NCBI GenBank assembly: GCA_023255095.1
Contig: JALRJJ010000018.1
Span: forward strand, 1-6,511
DNA length: 6,511 nt
Source: a bacterium
Lineage (GTDB): Bacteria > Fidelibacterota > Marinisomatia > Marinisomatales > Marinisomataceae
Direction: 5' to 3'
A model generated the notes under the pieces. The model saw only the letters and a program-made list of their open reading frames with translations. It searched no databases and was not told where the DNA came from. The translations under genes were made by a program, and so were the position numbers. Positions 1 through 6,511 of the stretch are shown one piece after another. How positions within the stretch are numbered: position 1 is the stretch's first letter; each line of letters opens with the position of its first letter.

Positions 1-195
1 TTTGAAACTGCGAGAAGATTAATCAAGGAAGAAGGTTTGTTAGTCGGAGGATCTTGTGGATCTGCAACCTATGGTGCTCTTCAAGCTGCGAAATCATTAA
101 AAAAAGGCGATAATTGTTTAGTAATACTACCTGACAGTATAAGAAATTATATGCGCAAGTTTTTATCTGATGATTGGCTTAAAAAGAATCTTTAA
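1..195 (+). CDS. Cystathionine beta-synthase, C-terminal end (5' part outside window)
   Basis: The frame opening at base 1 encodes 64 residues and ends at TAA (193-195). The family is a fold-type II PLP enzyme that condenses serine with homocysteine to give cystathionine in transsulfuration, in the cytoplasm. Seen: 'GLLVGGSCGS' at local residues 12-21, matching the GGSxGS loop whose serine contacts the PLP ring nitrogen, and then 'ILPDSIRNYMRKFLSDDW', a signature that separates cystathionine beta-synthases from plain cysteine synthases. The protein stops six residues after that signature (LKKNL follows the W), so it has no C-terminal CBS-domain (Bateman) pair of the kind found in longer homologues. 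The catalytic lysine and most of the fold lie outside the window. The gene converges on uvrC and overlaps its end by 17 bp. The family call is strong; the choice over an O-acetylserine-dependent relative rests on the C-terminal signature only. Confidence 0.85.
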   Translation, partial: FETARRLIKEEGLLVGGSCGSATYGALQAAKSLKKGDNCLVILPDSIRNYMRKFLSDDWLKKNL

Positions 196-1930
196 TTTTC
201 CTTGCAATCATAATACTAATTCCCAGCTTAAAAGCTAAGGCTTGATCTGATAAATCTTTCATTTCCTTTATATCAGGAAACCTTTTATAAACTTTCTCTA
301 CTGTTTTGGTACCAACTCCCGGGATATCTTCAAAAATTGATTTTGCAATACCTTTGGTGCGTTTTTGTTTTTGAAAAGTAATCGCAAACCGATGAGCTTC
401 ATCTCTTAATTGTTTTAATAAGTTCAAGGCAGGTGAATTTTTGGCAATGATTATGGGTTCTGATTGATTAGGTAAAAATACTTCTTCCAATCGTTTAGCA
501 AGTGCAATGATGGGTATAGAAAGGTTTAATTGCGTTAAGGATTCTACTGCGGAGGATAATTGTCCTTTTCCACCATCGATTAAAATCAAATCTGGTAAAA
601 TACCCCCTTCATCAATTTGACGTTTATATCGTCGATAAACTACTTCTTTCATGGATTCAAAATCGTCAATTTGTTTGACATGAATATTAAACTTTCGGTA
701 CCCTCTTTTTAACGGTTTTCCATCCTTGAAAACAACCATTGAGGCTACAGTATTGGTTCCTCCTAGATGAGATATATCAAAGCCTTCGATGATTCTTGGA
801 GGTTTTTCTAAAGACAACAGCTCTTGTAATTCGCCTAAAAGTTTCGGTAAATGGTCTCGACGCTTTTGTAAGTTTAGCAACCATTCATTTAGTAATAATT
901 TGGCGTTTCGATTTGCCAGGCGTAATTCCTGAAATTTATTGCCTCTTTGAGGGATTAACAATTCGATTTTAGCTGAAGATTTTTCCATTAACCATTGGGT
1001 TAAATCAGTCCCATCTTCAGGTAACTCAGGCAGATAAATTTTCCCAGGGATATAAGCAGCATTCATGTAGAAATTAATGATGACCGTTCTTAAGATTTCT
1101 GCCAGAGAATCTTCCGAATCGATTGAAAATTTTTCACGACTCATGATTCGACCTTCTCGAATACGTAAGATCACAACTACAATGTGTTTATTTTCTCGTT
1201 CATATCCGATAACATCTCGATTGGATAGATCGGCTTCTAGTTTTCGCTGGCCAGTAATAAAGTTACTGATGGACTTTAATTGATCTCTTAATCTTGCAGC
1301 ATCTTCATACATTTTCTTCTCAGAAAAAAATTGCATTTGATTTTTAAGTTTCTTTTCAATGATTTTAGTATCACCCTTTAAAAAGAGAATCATATCCTGA
1401 ATCATTTCATGGTACTGGTCTTCAGTAATGGTCTGAATCCCAAGACCATTTTTTTGAATACGATTTTTGCCGGTTTTTGGATCAATTTCTGAAAGTTGGA
1501 TATAACAATTTCTTAAAGGAAAAGCTTTGTAGATAACGTCCAGAAGACGACGCATAGACTTGATATCAGTATAGGGACCAAAATACTTAGCTTGGTCCTT
1601 TAAAACCCTTCTGGTTAAGGAAATTTTTGGAAAGTGTTCCTTGGAAATCTTGATATAGGGAAATGACTTATCATCTTTGAGTTGAATGTTATATTTAGGT
1701 TTATGTTTTTTTATTAAGGTGGCCTCTGTAATAAACGCATCGGCTTCATCCTGACAAATAATCCATTCTAAATTAGAAATTCTCTTAACCAAAGATTGCT
1801 CTTTAGGAGTTCGATAAGCTTTATTTAAAAAATAGGATTTAACTCGATTGCGGAGGTTTTTGGCTTTTCCAATGTATATTATTTTTCCATTGTCATCAAA
1901 GAATTGATAAATACCAGGTTGATTTGGCAA
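179..1930 (-). CDS. uvrC: UvrABC system protein C (excinuclease subunit)
   Basis: UvrC makes the two incisions flanking a lesion recognised by UvrA and UvrB in nucleotide excision repair. Numbering from the TTG at 1928-1930 gives 583 residues. The GIY-YIG nuclease covers about 1-85 (GIY 6-8, YIG 19-21, R29, E69, N81). A UVR helix pair that binds UvrB lies at about 185-222. The RNase H-like nuclease has a D-D-H triad at D385 (GFDISH), D452 (LIDGGKGQL) and H513 (RDEAHRF). A helix-hairpin-helix tail starts at IPGVG 536. The cysteine-rich stretch usual after 'FPLR' keeps only C142. The TTG start is the conservative choice. The frame is open further upstream and encodes NLQNKLSA before LPNQPG, matching the helix that normally precedes this motif in UvrC, so the real start is probably ATT at 1955-1957 (592 residues), overlapping the trkH stop. 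Its stop lies inside the convergent cystathionine beta-synthase gene. Confidence 0.95.
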   Translation of the reverse strand: MPNQPGIYQFFDDNGKIIYIGKAKNLRNRVKSYFLNKAYRTPKEQSLVKRISNLEWIICQDEADAFITEATLIKKHKPKYNIQLKDDKSFPYIKISKEHFPKISLTRRVLKDQAKYFGPYTDIKSMRRLLDVIYKAFPLRNCYIQLSEIDPKTGKNRIQKNGLGIQTITEDQYHEMIQDMILFLKGDTKIIEKKLKNQMQFFSEKKMYEDAARLRDQLKSISNFITGQRKLEADLSNRDVIGYERENKHIVVVILRIREGRIMSREKFSIDSEDSLAEILRTVIINFYMNAAYIPGKIYLPELPEDGTDLTQWLMEKSSAKIELLIPQRGNKFQELRLANRNAKLLLNEWLLNLQKRRDHLPKLLGELQELLSLEKPPRIIEGFDISHLGGTNTVASMVVFKDGKPLKRGYRKFNIHVKQIDDFESMKEVVYRRYKRQIDEGGILPDLILIDGGKGQLSSAVESLTQLNLSIPIIALAKRLEEVFLPNQSEPIIIAKNSPALNLLKQLRDEAHRFAITFQKQKRTKGIAKSIFEDIPGVGTKTVEKVYKRFPDIKEMKDLSDQALAFKLGISIMIARKIKDSF

Positions 1931-1943
1931 AGCTGACAGTTTG

Positions 1944-1971
1944 TTCTGGAGATTAATTATGATCTCCAGAA
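1944..1971 (-). promoter_or_regulatory. Hairpin at the trkH/uvrC junction holding the uvrC start
   Basis: A perfect inverted repeat has 10-base arms, TTCTGGAGAT (1971-1962 read on the minus strand) and ATCTCCAGAA (1953-1944), around the 8-base loop CATAATTA. The loop contains the trkH stop TAA (1959-1957) and the likely uvrC initiation codon ATT (1957-1955). The left arm contains GGAG six bases upstream of that ATT, which would serve as a ribosome binding site buried in the stem. Inference: ribosomes finishing trkH would melt the stem and couple uvrC translation to it. A T-run does not follow the stem, so it does not look like an intrinsic terminator. The repeat itself is certain; its function is not tested by anything else in the sequence. 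Confidence 0.5.
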
Positions 1972-3387
1972 TGTTCTAGTAAAAAGGATTAAAATTGCAA
2001 AAATCTCTAACCTCCCTAAAAGCATTCCAAACATCATTAAATACTTACCTAATATTGGTAAAGTATTATAACTACCCATAGCACCAATCTCTCCAATCGA
2101 TGGACCAATATTACCAATAGAAGATGCTGAAATTCCAATAGCCGATTCTAAATTATATCCGAGAAAAACAAAAAAGACTGTTGAAAAGAAAAAGAATAAA
2201 AAGTAAAACAACGAAAAAGCTAAAGTTTTACGAATTACTTCATCTGGAATAAGATTATGCCCAATGCGTATTGGTATAATTGCTTTATCATGCAGAGCAC
2301 GTTTTAATTCCATGCCCGCATATTTTACTATTGCGACTAATCGAATGATCTTCATTCCACCACTGGTAGAACCACCCATAGCACCAAAAAACATTAAAAT
2401 TAATAGAATAAACTGACCGACAAATAAATTCCATTCACTATAGTTAACAGAAGTAAAACCTGTTGTAGTTAGAATTGAAACAGCTTGAAAAGTAGAGTCG
2501 ATAAATCGATCTTTTTCCATGCCTAAGAGAGATGCTAAAAAAATCAAAGAGGCCGATGAAATAGCAATAACAAAGATGTAATACAAGAACTCGCGATCCT
2601 TAAAGTATGAAGTCAATCCATACCTCTGCGCCCTAAAATGTAGAGCATAATTCGTGCCACCTAAAATCATGAAGATTAGAATAATACTTTTAACATAAAA
2701 ATCTTGTTCATTTAAGCTCGTATTAAATGTAGAAAAGCCTCCAGTTGGCATTGTCGTTAAAGCATGACAAATTGCATCAAAGGCAGGTAAACGATATAAA
2801 AGTAATGTAAACTCAGCAAAAGTAAATCCAAGATAAAATTTTATTAATAATCGAGAGGTATCTTTAACTCTCGGAGCAATTTTTTTCTGACTGGACGGTC
2901 CTGGAAATTCAACATTGAAAAGCTTTTCTCCTGATACTCCAATCAAAGGCAAAAGTGAGATGGTAAAAACTATTATACCTAACCCTCCAATCCATTGAAT
3001 AAATGAACGCCAAAAAAGCAAGCCTTTTGATAAAGACTCAATATCTGTTAATACCGTTGATCCAGTGGTTGTTACTCCTGAAATAGCTTCAAAAAGAGCG
3101 TTTGTAAAACTCCCAAATTGTCCAGATAAGTAAAAAGGAATCGAACTAAAAACTCCAGTCACAATCCAACTAGAAACAATCACCAAAAAAATATCTTTAT
3201 TGGTTAAGGATTTAGCATGACGAGTAAAGAACCAGATCGGCAAAACTGCTAAAATTGAAAAAAAACTAATCTCAAAAAAAAAGACTCTTTTAGTTTGAAA
3301 ATATTCGATTAAACCTGGAATTAAAAGGCTTAATGATAAAAACATTATTAAGATTGATAGAAATCTAAAAGTAGGTCTTAAGCTCAT
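1957..3387 (-). CDS. trkH: Trk potassium uptake system membrane subunit TrkH
   Basis: This is the channel-like inner-membrane subunit that moves K+ and works with cytoplasmic TrkA. The 476 residues match the family length, and hydrophobic segments run through the whole protein. The four pore-loop filters of the Trk/Ktr/HKT superfamily can be read in order: VTTTGST (105-111), TTMPTGGFST (211-220), LTTTGFTS (306-313) and SSIGNIGPS (422-430), each supplying a filter glycine. The flexible gating stretch GGSTSGGMK (338-346) in the third repeat and the conserved arginine in GRLEIF (R459) are present. It starts at ATG 3385-3387, overlapping the TAA of trkA by one base (TAATG), so the two subunits are very likely translationally coupled. 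No good Shine-Dalgarno sequence precedes it. Length and the TrkA partner with two RCK units favour TrkH over KtrB. Confidence 0.95.
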   Translation of the reverse strand: MSLRPTFRFLSILIMFLSLSLLIPGLIEYFQTKRVFFFEISFFSILAVLPIWFFTRHAKSLTNKDIFLVIVSSWIVTGVFSSIPFYLSGQFGSFTNALFEAISGVTTTGSTVLTDIESLSKGLLFWRSFIQWIGGLGIIVFTISLLPLIGVSGEKLFNVEFPGPSSQKKIAPRVKDTSRLLIKFYLGFTFAEFTLLLYRLPAFDAICHALTTMPTGGFSTFNTSLNEQDFYVKSIILIFMILGGTNYALHFRAQRYGLTSYFKDREFLYYIFVIAISSASLIFLASLLGMEKDRFIDSTFQAVSILTTTGFTSVNYSEWNLFVGQFILLILMFFGAMGGSTSGGMKIIRLVAIVKYAGMELKRALHDKAIIPIRIGHNLIPDEVIRKTLAFSLFYFLFFFFSTVFFVFLGYNLESAIGISASSIGNIGPSIGEIGAMGSYNTLPILGKYLMMFGMLLGRLEIFAILILFTRTFWRS

Positions 3388-4736
3388 TATTCTTGTTCAA
3401 AGATTTTGGTTATTTCTTTGACCATAGAAGGATTACAAAAAATTAACACTGAGTCATCATCAAGTATTTGATGATCACCGGATGGAATTACTAAATGTCC
3501 ATTATGATTTACAAGAGCAATGATACATCCATTAGGAAGATTGAGGTTGGCAATTGGAAGTCGTACAGCTTTTGAGTTAGATTTTGCATTAATCTGAATA
3601 GCTTCCATGTTCAATGTACTAAACATTTGGATAACATTTTCTTTATGATCAATTCTTATATCTTTTAAAATAGTATTTACAGTGGTAGTATTTTTACTAA
3701 TAATTGATCCAATACCCAAGTCTGACATATTGCGAACAAAATCAGGGTTAGTAACGTGAATAATTGAGTTTTTAGCTTTAAGTTGTTTAGCAATAATCCC
3801 ACCTAAAAGATTTAATTGTTGATCTTCAGTGACAGCAATATATGAATCAATCTCACTGATATTTTCACTTTTTAAAAACTCAATGTCTGTAGCATCAGCA
3901 TTTAAAATCATTGCGCTTTCCATAAGAGTTGCTACTTGAGATGCTTTTTCCTTGTTCGATTCTACTAATCTCACCGACATTTCTTTTTCTAATTCTTTAG
4001 CAACTAATCTTCCAATTTTACTTGCACCAGCTATCATGATTCGTTTTGAAGAGGATTCTTCGATTCCCAATCTATTTAGAAGTTTATCAAGATTTCCTTT
4101 CTTGATAAAGAAATAAACTGAATCATCAGGTTCAAACTTAAATGTTGAAGGAGGAATTAATACTTTCTCATTCCTAACAACAGAAACAACTAAAGATTTA
4201 AAATCTTTGCATGATTCATGAAATTCAGCGATTGTCATTCCAACAATTGTTGATTTATATGTTATTTTTTTGGAAAAAAGAACTGCCTTGCCACCTTCAA
4301 ATTCATAAAATTTATCTGCATAAGGATGTCTAACTAGACGAATGATTTCATTCGCTAACGTTTTTTCAGGATGAATAACAATATCTACACCAAATCTCTC
4401 AGGGAACATTGCATTTCCATTTTGATCGTAGTCAAAATCTCTTAATCTTGCGACAATTTTCTTACCACCTAAAGAATGCGATTGTAAAGCAGAAATAAGA
4501 TTTGTTTCATCTTTATTAGTTATGCACATAACATAATCGGCTTCTTGAACGTTGGCTTGTTTAAGAATTTCTAAATCAGACCCATTTCCTTGAATCACGC
4601 TGACATCCAAATGTTCATTTGCTTTTGCACATTTTATGGGATCTATATCTATGACAGAGATGTCATAATCTAACTCTGATAATGATTTTGCAAGATGAAA
4701 TCCGACTTCACCTGCTCCAATAATAACAATCTTCAT
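3387..4736 (-). CDS. trkA: Trk potassium uptake system regulatory subunit TrkA
   Basis: TrkA forms the cytoplasmic nucleotide-binding gating ring beneath TrkH. From ATG 4734-4736 the protein has 449 residues, the length of two-unit TrkA proteins. The first RCK-N Rossmann fold begins at once with KIVIIGAGEVG (GxGxxG at 7-12) and acidic residues after the second strand (VIDID, 28-32). A first TrkA-C domain covers about 140-220. A second RCK-N begins at 'IMIAGASKIG' (233-242), with E259 in the ribose-binding position, and a second TrkA-C domain ends the protein. An in-frame TTG at 4755-4757 would add seven residues (MFIDLQK), but TrkA proteins begin at the MKI strand, so the ATG is preferred. 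Neither start has a clear ribosome binding site. The gene follows murA after 43 bp and overlaps trkH by one base. Confidence 0.95.
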   Translation of the reverse strand: MKIVIIGAGEVGFHLAKSLSELDYDISVIDIDPIKCAKANEHLDVSVIQGNGSDLEILKQANVQEADYVMCITNKDETNLISALQSHSLGGKKIVARLRDFDYDQNGNAMFPERFGVDIVIHPEKTLANEIIRLVRHPYADKFYEFEGGKAVLFSKKITYKSTIVGMTIAEFHESCKDFKSLVVSVVRNEKVLIPPSTFKFEPDDSVYFFIKKGNLDKLLNRLGIEESSSKRIMIAGASKIGRLVAKELEKEMSVRLVESNKEKASQVATLMESAMILNADATDIEFLKSENISEIDSYIAVTEDQQLNLLGGIIAKQLKAKNSIIHVTNPDFVRNMSDLGIGSIISKNTTTVNTILKDIRIDHKENVIQMFSTLNMEAIQINAKSNSKAVRLPIANLNLPNGCIIALVNHNGHLVIPSGDHQILDDDSVLIFCNPSMVKEITKIFEQE

Positions 4737-4779
4737 TTTTTGTAAATCTATAAACAATTAAATCAAAAACAATCTAAAA

Positions 4780-6042
4780 TCATGTTTTTTTTCGAACAAT
4801 ATTTGCACCTATTTTTGACAATTTATCTTCAATTTTATAATATCCACGATCGATATGGTAGATACGATCAATTCTAGACAAACCTTCAGCGCATAGAGCT
4901 GCGATAATTAATGCCGCTGAAGCTCGAATATCCGTTGACATTATCTGAGCACCTGATAAATAAGACTGCCCTTTAATTTTAGCAGTATTTTTATTAAGAC
5001 TTATATTACATCCCAAACGATTTAATTCAGGAACATGAGTAAAGCGGTCAAAATAAATATTCTCTTTAAGTTTAGAATCACCATTCACAACACTCATTAA
5101 ACTCATCCATTGAGCCTGCAAATCTGTAGGAAACCCAGGATATTCACTTGTTTCTAAATCTACCGCTTTTAAGGTGCTTGGATTTGATTTAATTCTAACT
5201 GAGGAAGAGTTAGTTTCTATCTGAACATTTGTTTCACGTAATTTTTGAATAATCATTGATAGATGATCAACTACAACATTACTTAATTGAACTTCACCAC
5301 CGACAGCAGCTGCAGCGATTAAGAAGGTTCCTGCCTCAATTCTATCAGGAATAACTTCGATGGGTTTATTTGTTGTTAATGAACTCACTCCTTCAATAAC
5401 AAGCTCATTAGATCCGATACCAGAAATTTGAGCGCCCATTATATTTAAATAATTGCAGAGCTGTTGAATTTCAGGCTCTGAAGATGCGTTAAAAATCTTT
5501 GTTTTTCCCTTAGCTAAGACAGCTGCCATAACCACGTTTCCTGTTGCTCCGACCGAAATTTTAGGAAATGAAATATTAGAGCCTTTTAATCCTTTAGTAC
5601 AGGCACTTAAATAACCGTGATCTCTTGTAAAATCAACTCCCAAAAGCTCTAGCCCTTTAATATGAAAGTCAATTGGTCTAGGTCCCCAAGAACAGCCCCC
5701 TGGATCAGAAATACGAGCCTTACCAAACTTAGCAATTAAAGGCCCAAGAACATAAAAAGAAGCTCTCATAGTTTTAACTAAATCGTAGGGTGCAAATGGA
5801 TTTTTTAAAGTAGAATTATCGATTGAAATAAAATTTTCACTTTTCTTAACACTCGATCCCATTTCTTCTAAAAGTTTTAGTATTGTGAGTGTATCAGATA
5901 AAAGAGGAACATTTGTAAATTTTTGAACTGAATTTTCATTCAAAATTGAAGCGGCTATTAAAGGTAAGACCGCATTTTTAGAACCATTTATCTCAAGTTC
6001 ACCCTGAAGGTGGTTTTGACCAATTATTTCAAAATAATCCAT
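4780..6042 (-). CDS. murA: UDP-N-acetylglucosamine 1-carboxyvinyltransferase (MurA)
   Basis: MurA transfers enolpyruvate from phosphoenolpyruvate to UDP-GlcNAc, the first committed step of peptidoglycan synthesis, in the cytoplasm. The 420 residues match the family length. Key residues are visible: K22 and N23 in NGSKNAVLP, R93 in TMRASFYVLGP, catalytic C117 in DPGGCSWGPRP with R122 after it, D307 in YPGFPTDLQAQ, D371 and R373 in TDIRASAAL, and R399 in 'YHIDRGYYKIEDKL'. Because C117 is a cysteine and not aspartate, the enzyme is predicted to be of the fosfomycin-sensitive type, an inference from the family. ATG 6040-6042 directly follows the acpS stop, giving TAAATG with no spacer, and there is no Shine-Dalgarno sequence, so translation is probably coupled to acpS. 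The stop is TGA at 4780-4782. Confidence 0.97.
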   Translation of the reverse strand: MDYFEIIGQNHLQGELEINGSKNAVLPLIAASILNENSVQKFTNVPLLSDTLTILKLLEEMGSSVKKSENFISIDNSTLKNPFAPYDLVKTMRASFYVLGPLIAKFGKARISDPGGCSWGPRPIDFHIKGLELLGVDFTRDHGYLSACTKGLKGSNISFPKISVGATGNVVMAAVLAKGKTKIFNASSEPEIQQLCNYLNIMGAQISGIGSNELVIEGVSSLTTNKPIEVIPDRIEAGTFLIAAAAVGGEVQLSNVVVDHLSMIIQKLRETNVQIETNSSSVRIKSNPSTLKAVDLETSEYPGFPTDLQAQWMSLMSVVNGDSKLKENIYFDRFTHVPELNRLGCNISLNKNTAKIKGQSYLSGAQIMSTDIRASAALIIAALCAEGLSRIDRIYHIDRGYYKIEDKLSKIGANIVRKKT

Positions 6043-6402
6043 TTACAAGATTGAAACGCATTGAGCAACAGCATAGTTCCCATCATGGGAAATGCTTAAG
6101 CTAGTGTTCTCAATAATTTTTTTTTCAAAGAAAACATTAGGTTTTCCGTTCTTATCCGCTAAAATTTCAAAGGACTTAAAATGTGATGGATAAAAAGTAT
6201 TACTTAAAGCTTTTTTAAGAGCCTCTTTTGCTGCAAATCTTCCTGAAAAATATAATACTTCATCAGATTTTTCTTTTGATTGAAGAACTTCATTGTCAGT
6301 AAATATTTTTTTAATGAATCTATTTCTCTTCTCGGAATTTAAAATAGAATGAATCCTGGAAATTTTAACGATATCTATACCAGATTGAATTTTAATTTTC
6401 AT
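6043..6402 (-). CDS. acpS: Holo-[acyl-carrier-protein] synthase (AcpS)
   Basis: AcpS moves the 4'-phosphopantetheine arm from coenzyme A to a serine of acyl carrier protein, activating it for fatty acid synthesis. The 119 residues are typical for the small trimeric AcpS type. Seen: SGIDIVKISRI at the N-terminus with the Mg-binding aspartate D10, FSGRFAAKEALKKAL with E60 and K64, and LSISHDGNYAVAQ (102-114), the conserved C-terminal strand motif. It starts at ATG 6400-6402; MKIKIQSGID places the motif at the usual distance from the N-terminus. No ribosome binding site is visible. It is the first complete gene of the minus-strand cluster and abuts murA. A short reading frame that may be the tail of a further upstream gene overlaps its start by 11 bases. 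Confidence 0.95.
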   Translation of the reverse strand: MKIKIQSGIDIVKISRIHSILNSEKRNRFIKKIFTDNEVLQSKEKSDEVLYFSGRFAAKEALKKALSNTFYPSHFKSFEILADKNGKPNVFFEKKIIENTSLSISHDGNYAVAQCVSIL

Positions 6403-6451
6403 TAATTGATTTAATTATATTAACTAACTCATTGATATTTCCAAGAGTACT
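6392..6451 (-). CDS. Possible C-terminal tail of an unidentified upstream gene
   Basis: In the frame ending at TAA 6392-6394 the minus strand reads STLGNINELVNIIKSINEN. This looks like an amphipathic C-terminal helix and would overlap the acpS start by 11 bases, in keeping with the tight packing of the downstream genes. Going upstream, the frame runs into GC-rich sequence and meets a stop at 6485-6487, so only about 19 codons can be native if the composition break near 6450 is a join. I do not recognise the protein. Chance is a real alternative in such AT-rich sequence. Confidence 0.3.
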   Translation of the reverse strand, partial: STLGNINELVNIIKSINEN

Positions 6452-6511
6452 CGGTACGGATCGGCGCGCCGGTCGAAAGGGGATTTATTGACGGAAATTG
6501 CCGCGACCTTG
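6450..6511. other. GC-rich end segment unlike the rest of the window
   Basis: By count, 6451-6511 holds 36 G/C in 61 bases (about 59%), while 6381-6440 just before it holds 9 in 60 (15%). The segment contains the 8-base palindrome GGCGCGCC (6463-6470), and the palindrome GAGTACTC (6445-6452) sits at the transition. One plus-strand frame is open to the window end and would read 'GSARRSKGDLLTEIAATL', but at this length that is not evidence of a gene. The likeliest explanations are a chimeric join, such as from whole-genome amplification or misassembly, or cloning-derived sequence at the contig end. A true boundary with foreign DNA is less likely. Confidence 0.6.

Noticed and set aside
130..146. 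ATACT...AGTAT inverted repeat near the convergent gene ends as a terminator
   Set aside because: The stem is only 5 bp, mostly A/T, without a following T-run in either direction, and lies in conserved coding sequence.
1077..1283. 68-residue plus-strand open frame beginning MMTVLKISARESSES
   Set aside because: It lies entirely antisense to the uvrC region between the UVR and nuclease domains, has no recognisable motif and no ribosome binding site, and looks like a shadow of the real gene.
4734..4757. TTG start for trkA adding MFIDLQK
   Set aside because: TrkA proteins begin directly with the MKIxIxGAG strand, and no ribosome binding site supports the TTG, so ATG 4734-4736 is preferred.
4737..4779. 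Imperfect direct repeat of GATTTTAGATTGTTT / GATTTAATTGTTT in the murA-trkA gap
   Set aside because: The copies differ and are simple A/T-rich sequence; no hairpin, operator or promoter can be supported in these 43 bases.
6414..6444. Possible acpS promoter on the minus strand: TATAAT (6414-6419) with TTGGAA (6439-6444)
   Set aside because: The spacing is 19 bases, the -35 match is poor, and transcription would begin only about 5 bases before the ATG. TATAAT is expected by chance in such AT-rich sequence, and the region may be coding for an upstream gene.
1..6511. CRISPR array, mobile element, tRNA or rRNA, or defence island
   Set aside because: No spaced repeats, transposase or integrase motifs, terminal repeats or RNA gene signatures are visible; nearly every base is in a recognised housekeeping gene.

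Overview
The window carries ordinary bacterial chromosomal genes from an AT-rich organism. Five genes lie on the minus strand in the order acpS, murA, trkA, trkH, uvrC. The 3' end of a cystathionine beta-synthase gene lies on the plus strand and converges on them. The MurA active-site context (GGCSWGPRP), an 'LSEI..KTGK' stretch in UvrC that recalls Bacteroidetes-type UvrC proteins, the near absence of Shine-Dalgarno sequences and the strong A/T bias suggest a Gram-negative of the wider Bacteroidetes/Marinimicrobia (FCB) neighbourhood, perhaps marine. This assignment is recalled from family patterns, not computed, and is tentative.

Layout: positions 1-195 hold the last 64 codons of the cystathionine beta-synthase gene (plus strand). 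Its 3' end overlaps the 3' end of uvrC by 17 bp. Minus-strand genes then fill the window from 179 to 6402 with almost no spacer. acpS stops exactly where murA starts (TAAATG). murA and trkA are about 43 bp apart. trkA and trkH overlap by one base (TAATG). trkH and uvrC are joined by a TAATT, where UvrC probably begins at a non-standard ATT codon inside the loop of a perfect 10-bp hairpin. No stretch of more than 300 bases lacks a gene.

The five genes look like one transcription unit of housekeeping functions: activation of acyl carrier protein for lipid synthesis (AcpS), the first committed step of peptidoglycan synthesis (MurA), potassium uptake (TrkA plus TrkH) and nucleotide excision repair (UvrC). 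TrkA and TrkH are subunits of one transporter. The others are linked by shared transcription, not by a common pathway.

I see no new defence, mobile or secretion system here. Three points deserve a second look: a UvrC that has lost most of the conserved cysteine cluster between its GIY-YIG and UVR domains; the hairpin and ATT start at the trkH/uvrC junction; and an abrupt change from very AT-rich to GC-rich sequence in the last 60 bases, which looks like a chimeric or foreign join at the contig end.
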